Below the pieces are notes generated by a model. The model had not been told where the DNA came from and ran no database searches. It saw only the letters and a list, made by a program, of their open reading frames with translations. A stretch of 64,000 nucleotides of DNA. It comes from Dendrobium chrysotoxum. Its lineage: Eukaryota; Streptophyta; Magnoliopsida; Asparagales; Orchidaceae. Location: NCBI GenBank assembly GCA_019925795.1, contig CM034307.1, forward strand, positions 1,736,001 through 1,800,000, given 5' to 3'. Both the position numbers and the translations under genes were made by a program. Positions 35,701 through 45,620 of this stretch are shown here, piece by piece (position 1 is the stretch's first letter; each line of letters begins with the position of its first letter).

Positions 35701-38700
35701 CCACATGGGAATCTTATGAGCTGATCAGGAGACAGTTCTCATCCTTTCACCTTGAGGACAAGGTGCATATTTTTGGAAGAGAGTATTGATATGCTGGGGG
35801 CCCCACAACCAGGAAGGAGGAGCTGTTTAGGAAGGTTCCTAATCAAGAGGGAGTTTAGGAAAGTTCCTAATTAAGAAAAATTATTTAGGAAGGTTCCTAA
35901 TCAATGGAGAGTTGTTTAGGAAAGTTTCATAATTGTGTTTATGCTATTTAGCAAGTGTTTAATTGTTTAAGAAGATTTTTTAAAATATATTTAATTGTTT
36001 AGAAATGTTTCCTAAATCATGTTTAATTGTTTAGGAAGATTTCCTAAATTATGTTTATGTTGATTAGGAAGATTTTATTTATTTAGATATGTTTCCTAAA
36101 TTATGTTTATGCTGATTAGGAAGGTTCTAATTGTGTTATTGTGTTATAGGGCTATTTAAGGGTAAGTTTGTCAATGGTTTAGGGTATTATATTGCTGAGT
36201 TTATTTTCCTAATATTTGTTGTGAGTTTCTAGCTACGTCTAGGGTTTGTGGGAGAGTTGATCCACTTCTCGAATAGTAGCTCAATTGCATCTTGCTTTAT
36301 TATTGAAAAAGAAAAAAGAAAATCAGCCCCATCTTGGTGTGCCTATGTTATTCTTTTTTTTTATTTGTTTTTATTTCCAAGTCGCATCAGTTATCTTCTC
36401 TTCTAATTCCTCTACTTCCAAAAGCTCTTCTTTATACACTTAACACCACTATTGGTTTTCTCTCGATGACCTCGATCCCCTACTGCAACATCTTCATCCA
36501 CATTATCATATTCAACTGAGCATCCATCTGTTGATGAATTCTCTAATTTTTACCTACCAATTGAACTACAAAAATTTACCAGTTAATGCACCGCTCATCT
36601 TATTCACTCTCTTATAACAATGATCATTTATCCATTTTTTATTTATATTTTCCTTATCCCTATTATCTATCTCTATTCTCAAGACTTATGAGTACTTTAG
36701 AATCCTCTCTGGGAAAAAGGCTATGGATGCTTGGATGGGTGCTTTTAGTGACAATCCATGGGAGTCTAAGATTAAACTAATTACTTGATGATAGTTCTTC
36801 ACATCTAAATTTTATTATGATGATTCTATTGATCAATAAATATAACCACTGGTTGCCAAAGGATGCACTCAGGTTAATGACAGCCTTTGATTCATTCTTT
36901 TTAGTTAGCAGACTTGACTCTATTTGAGTTCTCCTCTCAGTGGCCATCAATAAGATGGATTCAACTATGAACGGATATGAGTAATACCTTTCTTATGGAG
37001 ATCTTCAGGAGGCTGTTTATATGGAGCACCTTTTAGATATGTTACTTAGGGAGGAGAACTACGTATGCTAACTTACGAAGGATATATATGGCCTTAAATA
37101 GAATCCACAAGCCTACTTTGAAAAATTTTATAAGGTATTTGCTGAATTTGGCCTACATATTATGGCCACAGATCATTCCATCTTTTATCTTATATGTTTA
37201 TATTGATGACATCTTGCTCATTGATAGTGATCATAACAATATCTCTAAAATAAAGTAGCACCTATAAAAGTGTTTTATCACTTTAAATTTGAAACGACCA
37301 AAGTAAGTTCTTGGTGTTGAATTTTCTTGCAATCAATGGGGGTTACTATCTCAAAGAAAGTATGCTATTGAATTTTTTATTTTCTTGGTTATAAGATGTA
37401 ATACTCTTAAGGAGTCTTAGACCACATTTGATAATGAAGAGTGAAACTGATGCCCTACTCATCAAAGGCTAACTGGCAAGTTAATTTTTTTACTATTACT
37501 AGATCTGACATCTTATTTGTTGTGGGTTATTAGCTAGCATGTGCAAATTCCTCAACAAAAGTATTGGAAAACTACCATGTGAATTCATAGGTATATCAAA
37601 ATATCTCCTAAAAAAGATTGTATGTACTAAAATCGAGAACTTAAATATTGCAACATTATCTAATGTTGATGATGCTAGCTTTATTGAGTATAAGTAGTCT
37701 ACTTTGGGTTTTTTTTTTCAAATTTTGTTAGAGGTAACCTAGTTAGTGATAACGGGCATGTCCTATATGATAAGTAAAATTGAATCTTTGATTCGTCGGC
37801 TTGCCTTTCCCCTCCTTATGTACAACAATCAGTCTCAGCCGCTGGAGCTCTGCCACTTACTCAATCTCAGTCGTCTATCATTAACTAATTCTGATGTCTT
37901 CTTCTACATATGCGAACACTGTAGCCAGAGGGGATATGAATGAGAAAATGCTTTTCTGTGTAAAACTTCCTGAGTTACTGTTTTGTATCTATCTTGCTAC
38001 TAATCTTTAATGCAGGTTATTTGAATCAATTGATTGAAATCATTTATTCTTTTCATGGTATCAGAGCTGTAGACGAGTAGCTCTTGCCGCTCTTCTCATC
38101 ATCTCAATGGAATCACCAACTTCTTCTCTATCCCCCTCTTCCTCCACTCCTATCAAGATGAATGATACTGCAATCCCTTTCTAACTCAAGTTTCTCATGA
38201 CAAATAATAAAACTGTGATTAGTACATAGCTCACTATCGAAAATCACCCCATATGGAAGTCGTAGATACTCAAGCTCTTTTCTGCCAATGGCTTCGATGG
38301 GTATTTGGACGGCACTACCTCCAAACCGCTGGAACAACTCCTAGCTTCCGATGGGACTGTCAGTATTAACCCACATTACCAAACTTGAATGTTAATTGAT
38401 CAAAACCCAGCCGGTGCCTTGTATTCCACTATTTCTCAATCGCTACTACCCTATGTACTCAACATGGAGTCCTGCTGTGACATATGGATGACCATTGAGC
38501 GTCAACTTCAATCTACAAATCGCTCTCGTCAACTTCAACTAAAAAGCGAACTCTATCATCTTCAAAAGAGTGACAAATCAATAGTGCAATACCTTTAAAA
38601 GATCAAATAGAAGGTGGACAACATTACCGCCACCGGCTCAACCATCGATTCTGAGGATATTCTTCTATACACTTTTAATGGCCTACTGTAAGCATACAAT

Positions 38701-41700
38701 GCTTTTAAAACGGCTATAGGAACCCAACTTCATCCCATAAGCCTCGATGATTTTTATTCGCTCCTCTGCAGCGAGGAGCTCAATCTTCAATCTGAACTTG
38801 CCGGTGACTCTGCTCCTACGCCTACAGATATTGCATTTGCTTTGCAAGCAGTTCGTGGTCGCTCTTGAGGTCATCAACCATCATTGACTTTCAATTGAGG
38901 TCGATCCTTCCCTGTCCCAACTCCTGGAGGCCGCTCAGTGCCACTGTTCACACGCGGTGGTAGTCGTCCTCGCTCATCCATCCAATGTCAGATTTGCAAT
39001 AAAATGGGGCATTCAACTTTTCAGTGTTGGCATCGCACTGACCTTACCTTTTAACCACCACAACAGGCCTATCTGGCTTTTGAACCTGCTCCCAACGATG
39101 ACTGGTTCTAGGGGTGTCAATATTTGATACAATCCGAAAACCCGACTCGAACCCGACACGAAAATTTTGGGTTCGGGTTAAAGATTTCGACCTGTTTGAA
39201 AAAATGGGTCGGGTCCGGGTTAACTCGGAAACCCAAAATCGACTCGTTTTGACCCGGACCAGCCGTTTTCCGCTCTCTGTCCATCGTGCTGCGTCAGTCG
39301 CATGACCCATTTGAAGAGATGTGGCGTCCGTCAGTTTCGTCTGCTAGCCCAGCCATCCGCGTGACGGCGTCAGTAGCTGCCTCGCCATCACGACGTCACT
39401 CGTCAGTGGCGTAATCACGTCCGGCGTCCGGGAGCTCCGCAGTCGGAAGTAACGACAGGAGCTCGGAAGTAGCGGCGAGAGCTCCGCAGTCTGAAGTAGC
39501 GACGGGAGCTCGGCCCGTCAGTGGCTCGCTATCGAAAGTAGCGACGAGAGCTCGACAGCTCCCTATCGGAAGTAGTGACAGGAGCTCGACAGCTCGCAAA
39601 CGACGCAAAGCGACGGGAGTTCGGCAACTCGCAAAATCAGAAAGTCCCTAAATCCGTGTCAGGTCGGGTTGACCCGAACCCAAAGCGGGTTGGGTTCGGG
39701 TTGACCCGAATAGTGCCGGGTCAGTTCCGAATTTGACTCGAACTCAACCCGCAACCTGAAATTGACACCCCTAACTGGTTCCTTGATTATGGAGCAACTT
39801 CACATCTGACATCAAATTTTCAGCAGCTACAATCACCTCAATCCTACAATGGATCCTCACATGTACGAGTTAGAAATGGTCAACTTCTGCCCATTACAAA
39901 CTCCAGCCAAGGCATCCTACCTACCCCTTCACGTAAGCTTCGTCTCCATCATATCTTACATGTCCCTCACCTCTCACATAATCTCTTACCTGTCAATAAA
40001 TTCACAACTGACAACTCTTGCCCTATTCTTTTTAATGCTAATGGCTTTATTATAAAGGATGCTTGGACCAACCGGATTCTCCTTCAAGGTCCTAGTCATC
40101 AAGGTCTTTACCCCATTCAACTACCTTATGTTCCACTGCCAGCTCCTTCCAGATTCCCAGATTCCCTATAGCGCTTCACTCCATTATAGCCTACTCCACT
40201 TACTGGCATAAGCGTCTCGGACACCTATTTGTATTTAACTCAGCAACTCTTATCAGCTATTATTCCTACTAGCAAACTATCTACTTCTTGTTTTCATTGC
40301 TCTGCCTGCGTGCGAGCTAAATCACATCGTTTACCTTTTACTTTATCTACACCAAAAATTACTAGTTATTTGCAATTAATACATACTAATGTATGAGGGC
40401 CATCCCCCATTTTATTCTTACATGGTTATGAATACATCTTGTTTGTTGATGACTACACTTGATTTTGTTGGTCATATTCGCTTCATAGCAAATCTGAAAC
40501 ATTTCAAACATTTGTGCAATTTAAATTACTTGCTGAAAATTAATTCAAAAGTTCCATTAAAACTCTAAGATCAGATGGAGGCGATGAATACATCAATAAT
40601 TCATTCCAAAACTATTTAAAACGTTTTGGCATTGTTCATCAGGTCACATGCCCCTATACCCCTCAGCAAAATGGTGTGGCTGAGTGCAAACGTAGGCATC
40701 TGCTCGAAACAGTTCGAGTTTTACTCTTTCATGCCCATCTACCCAACCATTTCTGGCCTGAAGCACTGTTAACAGTTGCATACACTATTAACAGACTTCC
40801 ATCCAAATTGCTTAAGAATCGGTCTCCATATGAACTACTTTTCCTTACTACACCTGATTACTCACATCTTAAAGTCTTTGGCTGTTTATGTAACCCGTGG
40901 CTTCCTACTCAGCTCCACCACAAATTTCAACCACGATCCCAAGCCTGTGTTTTTCTTGGCTATGCAGAACCTACCAAAGGCTATAAGTGTTTTAATTCCG
41001 CCACCAGTCATAGACATTTCTCTCGCCACGTCAAATTTTTTGAGTCAATCTTCCCATATCAACATCAGTCCACAGAACCAGCATCTCGTCCGCCCACTTC
41101 GCTTGTTACACCCTCTATACTCATTCCACCATCCATTGCTACTACTGCACCTCTTCCAACTCCCTCTACTTTATTGTCTCAGTCATCTCCAACCACACAT
41201 CCTTCCGCATGGTGTTCTGCTTCTGTCGGTTCTTCAAGCTCCTCCTCTTTATCCACTACATCACCTATCAATCCACCATCCCCAGTCCAGCCCAAACACC
41301 CCATGGTCACTTGCCTCAAGACAGGGCATCTTCAACCTAAGAAAATTTTTGATCACTAGCACTCTATTATTCCTACAAATCCCACCTGCTATTCATAAGC
41401 TGTCAAACATCCTGTTTGGAGAAAAGCTATGTCATCTAAATTTGAAGCTTTGCAAAGTCAAGGCACTTGGACATTGGTTCCCAACTCTCTTGACCTTAAC
41501 GTACTTGGTTGCAAATGGTTGTTTCGCACTAAATACAACTTAGACGGATCTATTGCACGCTGTAAAGCACGCTTAGTTGCACAGGGCTTCAATCAAGAAT
41601 TTGGTTTAGATTACTTTGACACCTTTAGTCCGGTAGCAAAGTTCCCTACAATTCGGATTTTATTTACAGTGGTTGTTACTCGTCAATGGAACATCATACA

Positions 41701-44700
41701 ACTAGACGTCTAGAATGCCCTTCTTCATGGGTCACTAGATGAAACTGTCTATATGATGCAACCAAGCTTTAAAGATCCTCTTCTACCGGAGCATGTTTGT
41801 CTCCTGAAAAAGGCCCTGTATGGTCTAAAACAGGCCCCGCACTTGTGGTTTGCAACATTCACCAATTTTCTATTTGATTTTGGCTTTCATGTTAGCTCGA
41901 CAGATCCTTCTTTACTATGCTATCACAAAGATAGCACTCAGATTTATATTCTTGTCTACGTGGATGACATTTTGCTCACTAGAAATGACTACACCGTCAT
42001 TCACTCCTTACTACAGGCCTTGCATTCATGGTTTCAAATGCGCAATCTAGGCAATGTGTCTCATTTTCTCGGTATACAGGTCGCGCCACTAGGCATTGGT
42101 TTCCATCTCTCGCAATCACTATATGTAGGCAATCTGTTGGAAAAATTTGGTATGAAGGACTGCAAACCCGTTCTCACCCCTCTACCCACCAAATTACCGA
42201 CTTTAACAGAGAATTCTGCAAGATACCAGAAGCCTGAACTGTACAGACAACTTGTTGGATCACTTCAGTACCTAACAATTACAATACTTGATCTCTCATT
42301 TGCGGTTAATCTACTATGCCATCACATGCACAAACCTTACAATCTTCATTTTCAACTCTTGAAAAGAGTTCTTCATTATATTCAAGGTACAATTTACTCA
42401 GCTCTTCCTATTACTCCTTCAACTCTCTAGTTTCATGCCTACTTAGACTCTGATTGGGCTGCTGATCCTACAAATTGGAGATCCATTATTGGCTATTGTG
42501 CCTACCTTGGCACCAATTTGGTCTCCTGGTGTGTTAAAAAGCAAACTACGGTTGCTCGTTCCTCCACTGAAGCTGAGTACATAGCATTAGCTACAGCAGC
42601 CACAAATGTTATTTGGTTAAGACGTCTTCTTGAGAACTTCCAGATCTCCATCTCCACACCTACCTCATTATTTTGTGATAATGTATCTACTCTGGCGCTT
42701 GCAAACAATCCTGTGTTTCATGCTCGTACGAAACACATTGCCTTGGATTTTCATGTTATTAGAGACTGCATCAAACTGAATCACATTGTCGTTCATCATA
42801 TCACCTCCGAAGATCAACCTGCTAATATCTTCACCAAATCTTTTGCTACCACCAGATTTCAATCCTTAAGGAACAAGTTAACAATTCTTGATCACATTGT
42901 TAACTTGAGAGGAGGTGATAACGAACATGTCCTATATGATAAATAAAATAGAATCCTTGATTCGTTGGCTTGCCTTTTCACTCCTTCTGTACAGCAATCA
43001 ATCTCAGCCCCTGGAGCTCTGCCACTTACTCAGCCGTCTATCTTTAACTAACTCTGATGTCTTCTTCTACATATGTGAACACTATAGCTAGAGGGGATAT
43101 GAATGAGAATGTTTTTCTGTGTAAAACTTCTCGAGTTACTATTTTGTATCTATCTTGCTACTAATCTTTAGTGCAGGTTGCTTGAATCAACTGATTGAAA
43201 TCAGTGATTCTCTTCAGTTAGTTGAAAAAACATGAAATAAATTATTGTTGCTAGGTCCAGTACATAGGCTAAATACAAAGCTATGGCTCACTCAGTGTGT
43301 AAAATGATGTGGATAAAAATTCTTTTAGGAGAGTTTGGTTTTCTTATGATTCATTTATAACTATGTCGCCATTTATATTGCCACCAATCAACTTTTATTT
43401 GAACAAATCAAATACATTGCAGTTGATTGTCATTTCATAAAGGATTTTGTGCTTTCCGAAAACATTATCACTCTTTTTGTTTCTAATTTATAACTTGTGA
43501 CATATATCTTTATCAAGGCTCTAGATACATATCATTTTGTCATTTATTTGACAAATTAGAGTTCATAGATATATATGCTCCAACTTGAGTGAGAATGTTA
43601 ATATATTGAGCAAGTATTATTAGGAGGTGAATATATTTGGAGAATATCTTATTATTGTGATATATTTTTATGTCCCTGTAATATTATTCAAATTCTCCAT
43701 ATTATTTATTTCTTTTTCTATTATTTATGTCTGTTTATTTATAGGCACTTATATTCAATCCATATAACACCAATTCTTCCTCAATAATGGTAATTTATTA
43801 GGGGATTTATATATATACCACAAAATTCTTATGTATATGTATTTATATAACCAACATTTATGCTTTTATACTGTCTTATATAAAATTTAGTGTCTAAATC
43901 ACATCGAAGTATATGCACAAAAAATGTGTACTTTACTATAATAGTTAATTTTCGTTGTACTTTTAATGTGAGTTAAAGATTTGGGTGTTATATAAGTAAA
44001 TATAAAAACTTAGATATTAGATATGTAAACATGTAAGTACTTTGTAGTATGTTTGTAAATCCCCCTACTTTATTTTTTTAATTAGATATCTTGACATCTA
44101 GATGTCAAAAAATTTTCATGAACATCTTGATGTTTTATCAAAATAAGACATAATTATTATTTAAATATGTTAGTGAACAAGTAGTTGATATATACTAATA
44201 ACATAATATTATGTAGGTGCTGACAACAAACCAAATAATCTCTTATTCTTTGCATAGGCCTTGCGTATGTATGTACATTTTTTGAATTTTAAGTTAATAG
44301 AGTATTTGTTTTTATATGTTGATGGGTTAGATATGTATTTTCATAGTATAAGATCTTTATAATTATGCCAAAATTTTAGGTGCCAATTGGTGTCACTTTT
44401 TATTTGTATTTTTTGTTATATGTTGATATACAACAACAACATCAAGCCTTTATCCCACTACATGGGGTTGACTACATGAATCCTTTTTCTCCATTGTGTC
44501 CTGTTAAGAGTCAGATTCTCATTTAAATCTAATAAAGAAAGGTCATTTCTGATATTTTCTAACTAATTCTTTTTAGGTCTACCTCTACCTTTCTTAGCGT
44601 TATATTTTGATATGAAATAATAAAATATTTGGTATCTTACATAGTGGTTAAGTTTTTTTTTAGTATTACGGTAGATAGTGACAAAGGTGGCAATGGCAGG

Positions 44701-45562
44701 GTAGTGACATATAATAGTGGTAATGGCAGAGGGATGGCAATGGTCGTGGCGGCTAGTGGAGTTATTGGTGATCGATAATGGTGGTTATGGTAGTGGTAGT
44801 GGAGATGGCTAGTGGGCTATGGTGGCAGGAAAGTTAGTATGTCATCAATCGATAGTATTGATAGTGGTTGTAAGTGTCGAGAATGGTGGTGGCGGTGGGT
44901 TGGTGGCAATCGATATGGGGTTGATGAGAACTCATGTTTTGAAAATAATGAAAATACTTAAAATTTATATTGAATATTTTTAAAATCTTGATTTATTAAA
45001 AAAAAATATTACAAAGCAATAACCAAACATCCTTTTTAAAGACGAACAAAAAAAGCAAAAGCAAAAAAATGATGCCAAATATGCCCTTAGTATAAGTAGT
45101 ATTTTTGCATGGTGATGGGGTGATATTTATACTTTCATAGCATTAAGATTCTTGAACTGTGTTTGAATCAAGCCAAATGAACTAAGTCATTAGCCCGAAA
45201 TATTAATTGTTTGTATATATCTTTATATTCAATATATATATTAAAAATTAAACATAGGCAGAATAACTTATTTCAAGTTGGCTCAAAATCAAACTTTATT
45301 TGAGCCAAGTTTGCCAAAAATTGAATTAGTTCAATTCATGAGTCAATTTCGATCCAGCATATGTATGTCTAACTTAAAAGTGGATTAACTTAGAATTAGA
45401 TTATTTTCACCCCTAATTAAAGGGTTGAAGTTTATAAAAAGATCAAATCAAATTAAGCTCAAATCACGACAAACTAGTTAGGCACATGCCAAAGTTTTGG
45501 ATTGATATCTTCAAACCAATTTCTAGTTGAGACATGTTCAGATTAAGTTAGTTCGTGGTTGG

Positions 45563-45620
<58 letters not shown>

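Larger units (their letters stand above)
33462..36389 (+). mobile_element. Internally deleted Ty3/gypsy derivative with captured host sequence
   Basis: The LTRs are 33462-34548 (left, with an internal 480-bp tandem duplication) and 35787-36389 (right, 603 bp, TGATATGC to GCATCA). The primer site TTGGTATCAGAGC starts at 34551. Between the LTRs are only 1.2 kb: a Gag N-terminus, a piece of a host BAH-domain gene and the last part of a chromovirus-like pol. All of protease, RT, RNase H and the integrase core is missing. The left end is placed by matching the distance in the right LTR, and no target duplication was found, so it is less certain. It lies within the old Copia. Confidence 0.75.
37747..43216 (+). 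mobile_element. Younger Ty1/Copia element with 5-bp target duplication
   Basis: Left LTR 37747-38055 (309 bp, TGATAACGGG to TTTTCA), iMet primer site TGGTATCAGAGC at 38056, right LTR 42916-43216 (301 bp) preceded by the purine tract 'acttgagaggagg'. The target duplication GTTAG is perfect (37742-37746 and 43217-43221). It carries gag, protease, integrase, RT and RNase H in Copia order with several stops. A 665-bp hAT-type element lies in its protease region. It interrupts the RNase H region of the older Copia. Confidence 0.96.
25188..43790 (+). mobile_element. Old Ty1/Copia element, split by nested insertions
   Basis: The outermost element in the LSD1 intron. Its left LTR is 25188-25375, followed at once by a primer site TGGTATTAGAGC (iMet type with one change). 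Gag pieces lie at 26050-26640 and 27078-27370, integrase pieces at about 32861-33340, reverse transcriptase pieces at 36390-37746 (active box YIDD near 37205) and RNase H pieces at 43217-43590. The right LTR begins TGTTAATAT at 43596 and shares 'ggagaatatcttatt' and 'gcactTATATTcaatc'-type blocks with the left. The right end, and therefore the target duplication, is not certain. All coding parts contain stops and shifts. Joining pieces across 18 kb as one element is an inference from order and orientation. Confidence 0.65.

Noticed and set aside
40776..41543. A 255-residue frame overlapping Copia integrase
   Set aside because: It is an alternative-frame reading of the integrase-linker region, where the main frame has clear integrase motifs.
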